Below, in pieces: positions 25,925-34,765 of a stretch of DNA of 64,000 nt (positions within the stretch are counted from its first letter, which is position 1; every line of letters begins with the position of its first letter). The stretch comes from Schaalia dentiphila ATCC 17982 (GTDB lineage Bacteria > Actinomycetota > Actinomycetes > Actinomycetales > Actinomycetaceae). Where the stretch lies: NCBI RefSeq assembly GCF_000154225.1, contig NZ_DS264586.1, forward strand, positions 1,580,527-1,644,526, in the 5' to 3' direction. Both the position numbers and the translations under genes were made by a program. The notes under the pieces were generated by a model. That model saw only the letters and a list, made by a program, of their open reading frames with translations. It was not told where the DNA came from and made no database searches.

Positions 25925-28900
25925 TCAGTGCTTGGCGACGCTCACTGCAAGCTTGTCGCCGGCCTCAACCGTCAGCGACAGAGCAAGGGTCTCGGCGGCG
26001 ATCATGTCGCGCCAGGTCTCCACGTCGGCCACGTGCTCGGAGGGCACCGTCAGCGACAGGTTGATGCGGTCCGCGATGTGCAGGCCAGCGTTCTTACGCT
26101 CGTCCTGAACGGCGCGCACAACGTCGCGGGCGTAGCCCTCGGCCTCGAGCTCGGGGGTCAGCTCCGTATCGAGCACAACGAAGGTGCCCGACGCCAGAAC
26201 GTCCGCGACCTGGCCCTCGGCGGCGTCCACGGAGGTGGACACGGAGAACATGTCGCCCGTGAGCACCAGCGGCGCCCCATCCAGCTCGACGGAGGCGAAA
26301 CGGCACTCGCCGTCCACGACCTCCCACTCACCGGACTTCTGAGCCTTGAACAGCTGGCTCGTCAGCTTACGGACAGCCGGATCGAAGGCGCGCGGGTTCA
26401 GTGCGAGCTCGGTGCGAACGCTCAGGCCCGAGTCCTGCGGTGCGGAAAAGACCACGGACTTCACGTTCACCTCAGAGGCGATCAGGTCCGCGAAGGGCTC
26501 CAGCGCAGCGAAGTTCTCCGACACGACCAGCAGCGAGGCCAGCGGCTGGCGCACGCGCAGCTGATGCGTCTTACGCAGCGCGTGGGCAGCCGACACGATC
26601 GAACGAACCTCATCCATCGCGGCGACCAGCTCGGGGGCAGCCACGGCCTCATCAAGGACGGGGAAGTCAACGAGGTGCACGGACTCCCCGCCCGTCAGGC
26701 CGCGCCAAATCTCCTCGCTCAGCAGCGGCAGCAGGGGCGCCGCCAGCTCCATAAGCGTCACGAGAGCCGTGTACAGCGTGTCAAACGCGGCGCCATCCTC
26801 GTCCCAGAAGCGCTGACGCTGGGTACGCACGTACCAGTTCGTCAGGACGTCCAGGTAATCGCGGATCGCCTCGCACGCGCCGGCCACGTCGTAGCCGTCA
26901 AGCGCGCCGCGCACGTCCTCGGCGAGGGTGCGGGTGTGGGCCAGCAGGTAGCGATCCATCTGCGCCAGCGCGGCCACGGCCTCGGGCGACGACAGATCGA
27001 TGCGCGAGGCCTCGTAGCCCTCGCCCTTGTTGCAGGCACCCGCGTACAGCGTGAAGAAGTAGTAGGTGTTCCAGATGGGCAGCAGCACCTGACGGACGGT
27101 GTCGCGGATCGACTCCTCCTTGACGATCAGGTTGCCGCCGCGCACGACCGGGCTCGACATGAGGAACCAACGCATGGCGTCGGAACCGTACTTGTTGAAC
27201 ACCTCGGCCACGTCCGGGTAGTTTCGCAGCGACTTACTCATCTTCAGGCCGTCGTCGCCCAGGACGATGCCGTGGGAGACGCAGGAGCGGAACGCCGGGC
27301 GATCGAAGAGCGCGGTCGCCAGGACGTGCAGCGTGTAGAACCAGCCGCGCGTCTGACCGATGTACTCGACGATGAAGTCGCCCGGGTAGTGGTTCTCGAA
27401 CCACTCCTGGTTCTCAAAGGGGTAGTGCACCTGCGCGAAGGGCATCGAACCGGACTCGAACCAGCAATCGAACACGTCGGAGATGCGACGCATCGTCGAC
27501 TTGCCCGTCGGGTCGTCCGGGTTCGGGCGCGTCAGGGAGTCGATGAAGGGACGGTGGAAGTCCGTGACCTTCACACCGAAGTCGGCCTCGAGCTCCGCGA
27601 TGGAGCCGTAGACGTCGGTGCGCGGGTACGCCGGATCGTCCGAGACCCACACGGGGATCGGCGCGCCCCAGAAGCGGTTACGCGAGATCGACCAGTCGCG
27701 GGCGCCCTCCAGCCACTTGCCGAAGATGCCGTCCTTGGTGTGCGAGGGGGTCCAGGTGATCTCCTGGTTGAGCTCCACCATGCGATCGCGGATCTCGGTC
27801 ACGCGGACGAACCAGGAGGACACGGCCTTGTACATGAGGGGCTTGCGGCAGCGCCAGCAGTGCGGGTAGGAGTGCACGTAGGACTTCTCGCGCACCAGCA
27901 CGGCGCGGATCTCGGGGGCGCGGCGCGCGATCGGGCCACCCTGCTCGCGCAGGTCGGCGACCACGTAGCGGTTCGCGTCGAAGATCTGCATGCCCTCGTA
28001 GTCGCTTACCTCGGAGGTGAAGACGCCGCCCTCGTCGACGGGCAGAACGACGCCGATGCCGTACTCCATGCACGTCCACATGTCATCCTCACCGAAGGCG
28101 GGGGCCTGGTGGACGAGGCCGGTGCCGTCCGTGGTCGTCACGTAGTCGGCGGCGATGATGGACCAGCCGTTGGGGCCGGGAGCGCCAGCCTCAGCGCGGC
28201 GCTCGGGGGTGTCGAAGTAGTCGTAGATCGGGTGGTAGTGGGTGCCCACCAGCTCCGAGCCCTTGTAGGTGGCCACGACGGTGGGTTCCTCGCCCAGCTC
28301 CTTGGCGTAGGCGTGGATCAGGTCGGTGGCGATGAGGACGCGCTCGCCCGCGAAGACACCCTCGTGGTCGGCAGCCACCTCAACGAGGGAGTATTCGATC
28401 TCCGGGCCCACGGCGACGGCCGAGTTCGAGGGCAGGGTCCAGGGCGTGGTCGTCCAGATGAGGGCCAGCTCGGGGCGCGCCGAGTCCTCGCGCAGCTTCG
28501 TCTCGAGACGCAGGCCCACGGTCACCGTGTTGTCGGTGCGGTCCTGGTACACGTCATCGTCCATCTTGAGCTCATGGTTGCTCAGAGGCGTGCGGTCGTT
28601 CCAGCAGTAGGGCAGGACGCGGTGGCCCTGGTAGGCCAGGCCCTTGTCGTAGAGCTGTTTGAACGCCCAGATCACGGACTCGGTGTAGGGCATGTCGAGC
28701 GTCTTGTAGTCGTGCTCGAAGTCCACCCAGCGGGCCTGGCGGGTGACGTACTCTTCCCATTCCTTCGTGTAGCGCAGGACGGAGGAGCGGCAGGCTGCGT
28801 TGAACGCCTCGATACCGATGCCACCTTCGCGGGTGATCTCGGTGACGTCCTCGATGCCGAGCTGGCGCTGGGCCTCGAGCTCGGCGGGCAGGCCGTGCGT

Positions 28901-29200
28901 GTCCCAGCCGAAGCGGCGCTCGACGCGGTGGCCCTTCATGGTCTGGTAGCGGCCCACGACGTCCTTGACATAGCCGGTCAGGAGGTGACCGTAGTGGGGC
29001 AGGCCGTTGGCGAAAGGCGGGCCATCGTAGAACACGAACTCGTTGGAGCCATTCTCGCCGGCGTCGCGCATCTCAATGGATTTGCGGAAGGTGTCGTTGC
29101 TGGCCCAGAACGCCAGGGTGCCCTCTTCCATCGCGGGGAAGGAAGGGCTGGGGTCCACCTCGTCTTGCCGGTGGCGGGGGTAGAAGCCGTGCTTCGTCAT
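25925..29200 (-). CDS. ileS: Isoleucine-tRNA ligase, type 2 (eukaryote-like)
   Basis: 1091 aa. It charges tRNA-Ile in the cytoplasm and edits valine. The class I HIGH motif is HYGH (residues 69-72, in [11 protein letters not shown]) and KMSKS is intact (about residue 652, [10 protein letters not shown]). An editing domain lies between them. The stretch [15 protein letters not shown] and the length above 1050 are typical of IleRS2, the form generally resistant to mupirocin. Expression is controlled by an upstream T-box leader. Downstream in reading direction is folC on the same strand, after the inserted island. Confidence 0.96.
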   Translation of the reverse strand: MTKHGFYPRHRQDEVDPSPSFPAMEEGTLAFWASNDTFRKSIEMRDAGENGSNEFVFYDGPPFANGLPHYGHLLTGYVKDVVGRYQTMKGHRVERRFGWDTHGLPAELEAQRQLGIEDVTEITREGGIGIEAFNAACRSSVLRYTKEWEEYVTRQARWVDFEHDYKTLDMPYTESVIWAFKQLYDKGLAYQGHRVLPYCWNDRTPLSNHELKMDDDVYQDRTDNTVTVGLRLETKLREDSARPELALIWTTTPWTLPSNSAVAVGPEIEYSLVEVAADHEGVFAGERVLIATDLIHAYAKELGEEPTVVATYKGSELVGTHYHPIYDYFDTPERRAEAGAPGPNGWSIIAADYVTTTDGTGLVHQAPAFGEDDMWTCMEYGIGVVLPVDEGGVFTSEVSDYEGMQIFDANRYVVADLREQGGPIARRAPEIRAVLVREKSYVHSYPHCWRCRKPLMYKAVSSWFVRVTEIRDRMVELNQEITWTPSHTKDGIFGKWLEGARDWSISRNRFWGAPIPVWVSDDPAYPRTDVYGSIAELEADFGVKVTDFHRPFIDSLTRPNPDDPTGKSTMRRISDVFDCWFESGSMPFAQVHYPFENQEWFENHYPGDFIVEYIGQTRGWFYTLHVLATALFDRPAFRSCVSHGIVLGDDGLKMSKSLRNYPDVAEVFNKYGSDAMRWFLMSSPVVRGGNLIVKEESIRDTVRQVLLPIWNTYYFFTLYAGACNKGEGYEASRIDLSSPEAVAALAQMDRYLLAHTRTLAEDVRGALDGYDVAGACEAIRDYLDVLTNWYVRTQRQRFWDEDGAAFDTLYTALVTLMELAAPLLPLLSEEIWRGLTGGESVHLVDFPVLDEAVAAPELVAAMDEVRSIVSAAHALRKTHQLRVRQPLASLLVVSENFAALEPFADLIASEVNVKSVVFSAPQDSGLSVRTELALNPRAFDPAVRKLTSQLFKAQKSGEWEVVDGECRFASVELDGAPLVLTGDMFSVSTSVDAAEGQVADVLASGTFVVLDTELTPELEAEGYARDVVRAVQDERKNAGLHIADRINLSLTVPSEHVADVETWRDMIAAETLALSLTVEAGDKLAVSVAKH

Positions 29201-29429
29201 GAGTGTCCTCGTCTCGCGCCTATACAGGGACGAGGACCGGCGTCGCCGGCACGCGCGGTACCACCCCGCTTGCCGCTCCCTCGCCGGGCGCGGCCGCTTC
29301 GTTGGGGCTATGTCGGGCCCTCCCGTCCGGTTCTACTGGAGGGGACGAGGCCGTGGCCGGCTGTCGCTGCCCTCTTTCTTCCGGATGCTCCCCGGTGATA
29401 CCCCGCTGGAGCGGGCCGGATCGTAGCGA
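29201..29429 (-). promoter_or_regulatory. T-box leader (translational) of ileS
   Basis: The conserved T-box AGCGGGGTGGTACCGCGCG (about 29252-29270) is present. Upstream, GGGGTATCACCGGGG places the isoleucine codon ATC at 29399-29397 as specifier, in a short Stem I as known for actinobacterial ileS T-boxes. Just before the start codon, GTCCTCGTC (29237-29229) is perfectly complementary to GACGAGGAC (29213-29205), which contains the ribosome binding site. Uncharged tRNA-Ile would favour the antisequestrator and free this site. There is no T-run, so control is at translation. The likely -10 is TACACT at 29441-29436. Confidence 0.9.
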
Positions 29430-29582
29430 AAAACCAGTGTAGCGAAGAAACTCCGGAGCGCCCACTGGGCGGAGCGTCTGTCTGCACACAGCGCTCCTGC
29501 GAGCGCTCGTTGTCGCGTGCGTAGACGACGGCCTAGTGGGCCGTGGTCGGCGAGTGTTCGGAGGGGTGTGGGGCTCCTGTCC

Positions 29583-29588
29583 TAGAGT
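29583..29588 (+). promoter_or_regulatory. -10-like hexamer TAGAGT before the permease gene
   Basis: TAGAGT followed by 6 nt and GTG at 29595. The sequence CCTAGAGTT is repeated before the M13 peptidase at 44714-44722 with the same spacing. No Shine-Dalgarno. Confidence 0.45.
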
Positions 29589-29594
29589 TGTGGG

Positions 29595-30605
29595 GTGAGT
29601 GTAGTGGAGACGAAAAGCCCCGCGCGCCCCTGGGGTGCGCTTATCGGCGCGCTTGTGCTGGTGGCGCTGATTGCCGTGTGGGCCACGCAGGGAACCCTGG
29701 CCGGATCGGGCCTGCCCATTGGTCGCGCGGCGACGATCGCCGTGGGCATGACCCTGCAGGCGATTCCCTTCCTGCTTCTGGGCGTGTTCGTCGCAGAACT
29801 CATCGAGGCCTTCGTCTCCCCCGCCCTGATCGCGCGCGTGTTTCCGACGAACCCTGTGGCGTCCGTGTTGACCGCTCTCGTCGCTGCTTTCCTTCTTCCC
29901 GTCTGCGATTGCTCGGCGGTGCCGATCTTTCGTTCACTGCTGCGCAAGGGCGTTCCCCTGTCGGCGGCGACCACTCTCATGCTGGCTTCCCCCGCGATCA
30001 ATCCCCTGGTGATTGCATCAACGTATTACGCGTTCGGCTCGTGGGCGATTGTGGGTGCACGTATTGGGCTGAGCATCATCGTCGCGTTGTCGGTAGGCCT
30101 GTCGATGCTGGCTTCTCCTCCGAGCGCCCTGCGCGAGGAAGCCCACGTCCACGACGGGGACTCGTGCGGATGCGACGGCGGCTGCGAGACGCCGGACCGC
30201 TCGTTCTCTGGCATCCTTGGCGCGACTGGCCATTCCTTCGGGCGAATCCTGCCCTATCTGCTGGGCGGTGTGGCCGCCTCGACTGCGGCGCAGGTGTTCT
30301 GGCCGGTGTCTTCCCTGCTCGCGGGCCTGCCCGCTCCCGGCGCCCTGGCGCTCATGATGGGGGCGGGCTTCGCCCTGTCGCTGTGTTCCTCTTCGGACGC
30401 GGTGATCGCGCGTTCGCTGGCCTCCCTCGCGCCGCAGGGAGCACTCATGGGGTTCATGGTCTACGGCCCGATGATGGACGTGAAGAACGTGGCGCTGCTG
30501 TCCTCGCAGTTCCGCGGCGCGTTCGTGCTTCGCCTGTTTGCGACCGTCACGTGCATCGCCGCCGCCGTCATTGGTGGCGCCTGGTGGATGGGGGTCCTCT
30601 CGTGA
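29595..30605 (+). CDS. DUF318/ArsP-type permease
   Basis: 336 aa, about eight membrane segments in two halves. Each half carries a signature: FLLPVCDCSAVPIF with GVPLSAATTLMLASPAINPL, and SLCSSSDAVIARSL with MVYGPMMDVKN. These are typical of the YraQ/DUF318 permease family, some of which export metal(loid) compounds. A cytoplasmic loop EEAHVHDGDSCGCDGGCETP is rich in Cys and His and could bind metal. It overlaps the next gene by 4 bp; the pair is a conserved two-component unit. Substrate unknown. Confidence 0.83.
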   Translation: MSVVETKSPARPWGALIGALVLVALIAVWATQGTLAGSGLPIGRAATIAVGMTLQAIPFLLLGVFVAELIEAFVSPALIARVFPTNPVASVLTALVAAFLLPVCDCSAVPIFRSLLRKGVPLSAATTLMLASPAINPLVIASTYYAFGSWAIVGARIGLSIIVALSVGLSMLASPPSALREEAHVHDGDSCGCDGGCETPDRSFSGILGATGHSFGRILPYLLGGVAASTAAQVFWPVSSLLAGLPAPGALALMMGAGFALSLCSSSDAVIARSLASLAPQGALMGFMVYGPMMDVKNVALLSSQFRGAFVLRLFATVTCIAAAVIGGAWWMGVLS

Positions 30606-31465
30606 AGCTCATCGACCGCATCGCCCCCGTCCTCGAGTCGCTCTCTCTCGCGTCCCTCGGCGGCGTGCTGCTGTGGCTCGCCATGTCTGGCCGCTACGCG
30701 TCCTTCGTGCCCCCGTCGGCACGCTTGGGCATCATCGCGTCCAGCATCGGCCTGTTCGCCTGCGCGCTCGCACTCTCCGCGCGCATCGACGCCGGCGAAC
30801 ACAAGAGCGCGGACACGGCCACCTCCTACCGGGCCACGACGCGCAGCCTCGTCGCCCTCCTGGCTGCCGCCCTGCTCATCCTCCCCTTCCGCGTCTCCCC
30901 CTCCGAGCTGGCCGCGGGCGCGATTGGCGCACGCCCCACCTCTGGCGGATCCACCATCGACGCGGACACCGACGATTCGACCGAGGACACCCCCGGGGAT
31001 TCCGACAACTCAGCGAACGGGGGTGCAAACCCTACCACCGGCAGTGGCAGCCAGAACGCGGGCGCGGGGCAGGCCTCGTCGAGCGGGAAGCTGGAGCTCA
31101 CGACCGACAACTTCTACTCCCAGGTGGAGGAGATGATCGCCAACGGCCGCGCGCACGATGGTCAGCGCGTCGAATTGACGGGTTTCGTGCTCAGTGCCGA
31201 GGCCGCGAGCGCCCAGGCGTCGATTCCGCGCGTGACCGATGAGGAGAGTTTTGCGGTGGCGCGTATGGCGATTTGGTGTTGTGCGGCGGATGCGTATCCG
31301 GTTGGTTTTGCGGTGCGGTGGGCTGGGCCTGCTCCTGAGGCGGATAGCTGGGTGCATGTGAGCGGTACGCTGCGTGTGCGCGGCGGGAAGGCGCTGGTCA
31401 TTGAGGCTGATTCGGTGACGCCGGCACAGACGCCGAATCCGGAGTTTGTGGTTCAGACGCGTTAA
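30602..31465 (+). CDS. DUF1980/TIGR03943 family membrane protein
   Basis: 287 aa from the GTG at 30602, overlapping the upstream permease stop (GTGA). Three N-terminal hydrophobic segments (about 12-35, 45-65, 80-100) are followed by a disordered Ser/Asp/Gly linker and a soluble beta-rich domain (about 165-287) containing RMAIWCCAADAYPVGF, the paired-cysteine motif of this family. It usually accompanies DUF318 permeases, as here. The extracytoplasmic domain may bind the transported compound, which is inference. GC at third positions falls near the 3' end (31250-31450), giving a visibly different codon choice. Confidence 0.82.
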   Translation: MKLIDRIAPVLESLSLASLGGVLLWLAMSGRYASFVPPSARLGIIASSIGLFACALALSARIDAGEHKSADTATSYRATTRSLVALLAAALLILPFRVSPSELAAGAIGARPTSGGSTIDADTDDSTEDTPGDSDNSANGGANPTTGSGSQNAGAGQASSSGKLELTTDNFYSQVEEMIANGRAHDGQRVELTGFVLSAEAASAQASIPRVTDEESFAVARMAIWCCAADAYPVGFAVRWAGPAPEADSWVHVSGTLRVRGGKALVIEADSVTPAQTPNPEFVVQTR

Positions 31466-31477
31466 CCGCACGCATTT

Positions 31478-31495
31478 TAGTGACGCAGTTCACTA
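31478..31495. promoter_or_regulatory. Inverted repeat TAGTGA-N6-TCACTA, candidate ROK operator
   Basis: Perfect 6+6+6 inverted repeat about 105 bp before the sugar porter start. A related site (CAGTGA-CGCGTA-TCATAG) lies at 34683-34700 upstream of the ROK gene; the two share AGTGACGC and TCA at the same spacing. Confidence 0.5.
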
Positions 31496-31505
31496 CCTCT
31501 GTTTA

Positions 31506-31523
31506 TGTCCGTTACTTCGGACA
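31506..31523. promoter_or_regulatory. Inverted repeat TGTCCG-N6-CGGACA
   Basis: A second perfect 6+6+6 inverted repeat, centred 28 bp downstream of the first, in the same intergenic region before the sugar porter. Candidate operator for a second regulator. Confidence 0.45.
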
Positions 31524-31599
31524 CAAAATTGTGCGCGTACGGTGAATGAAGCGCACACGGCAGGCGCGGGCGCATCACCACACCTTCAAGGATGAAGAC

Positions 31600-33048
31600 A
31601 TGTCATCGACAACCACACTCACACCCCGCGACAAGCAAGCGAGGCGCTACGCAACGACTCTCGCTCTGATCGCCACCCTCGGCCCCTTCTTCTACGGATT
31701 CGAGGGCATGGTCCTCAACGCCGCCATCAAGGCCGTGGGATCCACCTTTGAGCTCGGCCCGATCCTGCAGGGCGTTGCGGGCGCGGCAGGTGTCATCGGT
31801 GGGCTGATCGGTGCCCTCGCCGCGGGGCGCATCTCCGACAAGATCGGCCGTAAGACGACGCTCATGTGGGTCGGTCCCTTCCTGCTTGTTGAGGCCCTCC
31901 TCGGCCCCATCTCTCCCCTACTCGGTAGCCTCGGCTATCCCTTCCTGCTCCTGACCCGCATCATTGGCGGCATCGGCTTCGGAGCGGCGACCACGGTTGC
32001 CCCCGGCTACGTCGCTGAGATCGCGCCCGCAGACATCCGCGGGCGTCTCATCGGATTCCGCCAGCTCGCGATCATCCTGGGCCTCTTCTTCGCCGGCCTC
32101 ATCAACACGGCGGTCGTCTCGATCACGGGCGGCGCTGCCAAGCCTGCGTTCGGCGGGCTCATGACCTGGCAGGTCCTCTTCGCGTGCCTCATCATCCCGG
32201 CCCTGCTCTTCGTCGTCTTTACGGCGAAGATTCCCGAGTCTCCCCGTTACCTCGTCTCCGTGGGCCGCACCAAGGAGGCCGAGGAGATCCTGGCCAAGCT
32301 GTCCGGCGAGGAAGACCCCGCGGCCCGCGTCGAGGCCATCGCCCAGTCCCTGACGATCACGGGCGGCGCGAAGCTCTCGATCGGACAGATCCTGTCCTCG
32401 CAGTGGCGAGGCCTCGTGTTTGTCGGCATGGCGATCGCAGCCTTCCAGCAGCTCACCGGCATCAACGGCGTCTTCTTCTACTCCAACTCCCTGTTCGCCG
32501 CCGTCGGCTTCACCGAGTCGATGGCCCTGGCCCAGACCCTGCTCATCACCGCATTCAAGATCGTCGGCGTCCTGTCGGGCATCATGCTGGTGGACCGCGT
32601 GGGCCGCAAGCGCATGCTGATCTACGGCGGCACCCTCATCTTCGTCTCGCTCGGCATCGTGGCGACGGTCTTCACGGTCGCCCCCACCATCGACGGCAAG
32701 CCGGATGTCGCGGACTCCCCCGTCCTGGCATTCCTGGCGGTCGCGGCCCTGTGCATGTTCCTGCTCGGATTCACCTCCTCGTGGGGCCCCATCTTCTCCA
32801 TCGTCATGGGCGAGATGTTCCCCAACTCGATCCGCGGCGGCGCCATGTCGCTCGCGTCGGGTGCCGACTTCCTCGTCAACTTCCTGGTCGTCCTCCTCTT
32901 CCCCTTCCTCATCGCCTGGTCGCCGGCCGGCACCTACTGGATCTACTGCGCCTTCGGTGTCCTCGCGGTCATCTTCACAGCGAAGTTCCTCACCGAGACC
33001 AGCGGCGCCGAGCTTGAAGACATGGACAAGGTAGTCGCCCAGAAGTGA
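31600..33048 (+). CDS. Sugar porter family MFS transporter of the sulfatase locus
   Basis: 482 aa from the ATG at 31600 (AAGGA upstream). Twelve hydrophobic segments. Signatures: GRISDKIGRKTTLM, GRLIGFRQLAIILG, PESPRYLVS, QQLTGINGVFFYSN, DRVGRKRML and a PETKG-like C-terminus replaced by TETSGAELED. Likely imports a sugar or sulfated sugar across the cytoplasmic membrane. The sulfatase gene follows after 40 bp on the same transcript, with a terminator after it. Two inverted repeats upstream suggest specific regulation. Confidence 0.87.
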   Translation: MSSTTTLTPRDKQARRYATTLALIATLGPFFYGFEGMVLNAAIKAVGSTFELGPILQGVAGAAGVIGGLIGALAAGRISDKIGRKTTLMWVGPFLLVEALLGPISPLLGSLGYPFLLLTRIIGGIGFGAATTVAPGYVAEIAPADIRGRLIGFRQLAIILGLFFAGLINTAVVSITGGAAKPAFGGLMTWQVLFACLIIPALLFVVFTAKIPESPRYLVSVGRTKEAEEILAKLSGEEDPAARVEAIAQSLTITGGAKLSIGQILSSQWRGLVFVGMAIAAFQQLTGINGVFFYSNSLFAAVGFTESMALAQTLLITAFKIVGVLSGIMLVDRVGRKRMLIYGGTLIFVSLGIVATVFTVAPTIDGKPDVADSPVLAFLAVAALCMFLLGFTSSWGPIFSIVMGEMFPNSIRGGAMSLASGADFLVNFLVVLLFPFLIAWSPAGTYWIYCAFGVLAVIFTAKFLTETSGAELEDMDKVVAQK

Positions 33049-33088
33049 GCGCTCTCCCCTTCGATTTCAACGACAAAAAGGCACTGCA

Positions 33089-34609
33089 ATGACTAATACG
33101 ACTCGGGACATTCCCAACAACGTGCGCAACGTCCTGGTCATCATGACCGACCAGCACCGCACCGACACGATCGGTTGCCTGGGCAACCCCCACGCGCAAA
33201 CTCCCGTCATCGACGCGATGGGCGAATCGGGCTTCGCCTTCACCCATTGCTTCACCCCCACGGCTATCTGCACGCCGGCTCGCGCCTCCCTGCTGACCGG
33301 CAAGCGCCCGGGCAAGCACCAGGTGCTGGCCAACCCCGAATGGAATATCGCTTACCAGGTCTCGATCCCCGAGGGCACGTGGACGTACACGCAGGAACTG
33401 CGCGACGCCGGCTACAACGTCGGCATCGTCGGCAAGTACCACTGCGGCTACAACCTGCCTGACAAGTTCGGCGCGGACGACGACACATACTGGGGCGCCG
33501 AAAACCCGGTCGCCAACGAGAAGTATGTCGCCTGGCTCGAGGCCAACAACCTCCCACCGGTGCGCGCGCACGACCTGTGGCGCGGCAAGCTGCCCGGCGG
33601 ACGCGACGGGCACATCATCGCCGCACGCCTCGACCAGCCCGAGGAAGCCACCTTCGAGCGCTTCCTGGCGGACCGCGCGATCGAGAAGCTTCGCGAGTAC
33701 GCCGCCGACTGGAAGGACTCGAAGCAGCCCTTCTGCCTCGACGTGCACTTCTTCGGCCCCCACCTGCCCTACTTCCTGCCCGACGAGTGGTTCGACCTCA
33801 TCGATCCAAACGACGTCGAGCTGCCGGAAAACTTCGGCGACTCCCTCATCGGCAAGCCCCCGATCCAGGAGAACTACGCGACCTACTGGTCCACGTCCTC
33901 GTTCACGAACGAGCAGTGGAAGAAGCTCATCGCGGTCTACTGGGGCTACACGGCCATGATCGACTTCGAGATAGGGCGCATCATGGACGTGGCGCGCGAG
34001 CTGGGCATCCTGGACGACACGGCGGTCTTCTTCTGCGCGGACCACGGTGAATTCACGGGTTCACACCGCCTCAACGACAAGGGCCCGATGATGTACGACG
34101 ACATCTACAACGTCCCCTTCATAGCCCACATCCCCGGCGTCTCAACCGTGGGACGCTCCGACGCATTCGTCTCCCTCATCGATCTGCCGGCCACGGTCCT
34201 CGACATCGCGGGCCTGGACACCTCGCTCGTGGAGGACGGCCGCTCGATCGTGGATCTGACGCGCGGCGGACAGGTCGAAGGCTGGCGCGAGGACATCGTG
34301 TGCGAGTTCCACGGCCACCACTTCCCCCTCCAGCAGCGCATGCTGCGCACGCGGGACTTCAAGCTCGTCATCAACCCCGAGTCGATCAACGAGCTCTACG
34401 ACCTGCGACTCGATCCGGCGGAGATGAACAACGTGTACACCGTGCCCGTCTACGACGAGATCCGCAGGGAGCTGGCCACGAACCTGTACCTGCAGCTGCG
34501 TGAGCGCGGGGATCACTCCTTCGCCAAGTGGATGGCGGCGATGACGGACTTCGACATCCCGCTGGTGAACACGGCTCGCTCCGACCTCGACGAGGTCACG
34601 AGCGACTAA
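33089..34609 (+). CDS. Sulfatase (formylglycine-dependent), cytoplasmic
   Basis: 506 aa. The sulfatase signature CTPARASLLTGKRPG has C61 as the residue converted to formylglycine. The metal site uses D21 (VIMTDQHRTD) and the DH in FFCADHGEFTGSH. It hydrolyses a sulfate ester on an unknown substrate, probably a sulfated sugar because of the porter upstream. There is no signal peptide, so it acts inside the cell on imported substrate. Since it is a Cys-type sulfatase, the radical-SAM maturase encoded 1.4 kb downstream can activate it without oxygen. A strong hairpin ends the transcription unit. Confidence 0.9.
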   Translation: MTNTTRDIPNNVRNVLVIMTDQHRTDTIGCLGNPHAQTPVIDAMGESGFAFTHCFTPTAICTPARASLLTGKRPGKHQVLANPEWNIAYQVSIPEGTWTYTQELRDAGYNVGIVGKYHCGYNLPDKFGADDDTYWGAENPVANEKYVAWLEANNLPPVRAHDLWRGKLPGGRDGHIIAARLDQPEEATFERFLADRAIEKLREYAADWKDSKQPFCLDVHFFGPHLPYFLPDEWFDLIDPNDVELPENFGDSLIGKPPIQENYATYWSTSSFTNEQWKKLIAVYWGYTAMIDFEIGRIMDVARELGILDDTAVFFCADHGEFTGSHRLNDKGPMMYDDIYNVPFIAHIPGVSTVGRSDAFVSLIDLPATVLDIAGLDTSLVEDGRSIVDLTRGGQVEGWREDIVCEFHGHHFPLQQRMLRTRDFKLVINPESINELYDLRLDPAEMNNVYTVPVYDEIRRELATNLYLQLRERGDHSFAKWMAAMTDFDIPLVNTARSDLDEVTSD

Positions 34610-34615
34610 GCCCCT

Positions 34616-34657
34616 GCCTCGGCGGCGGGAGGACACGCATGATCCCGCCGCCGAGGC
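34616..34657 (+). terminator. Terminator after the sulfatase gene
   Basis: Perfect 15-bp stem (34616-34630 with 34643-34657), 12-nt loop. No T-run. Confidence 0.78.
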
Positions 34658-34682
34658 CAACGCGCGCCCTGCACACCCCACA

Positions 34683-34700
34683 CAGTGACGCGTATCATAG
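34683..34700. promoter_or_regulatory. Candidate ROK operator upstream of the ROK gene
   Basis: CAGTGA-CGCGTA-TCATAG, related to the perfect inverted repeat at 31478-31495. It covers a possible GTG start at 34685, which argues for the downstream ATG at 34766 as the true ROK start and for autoregulation. Confidence 0.42.
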
Positions 34701-34765
34701 AAGCTGTCAACGAGGCCGAAGCGCCCCGAGCGGACACCAACGACGAAGCGCCGGGAAGGAGAGGC

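Noticed and set aside
25928..29398. Open frame of about 1150 codons antisense to ileS
   Set aside because: It is a mirror of the high-GC codon periodicity of ileS; the product is Arg/Val/His-rich, repetitive and unlike any family. Similar long antisense frames lie opposite parE, smc, glpA, glpB/glpC, pepO and pepN.
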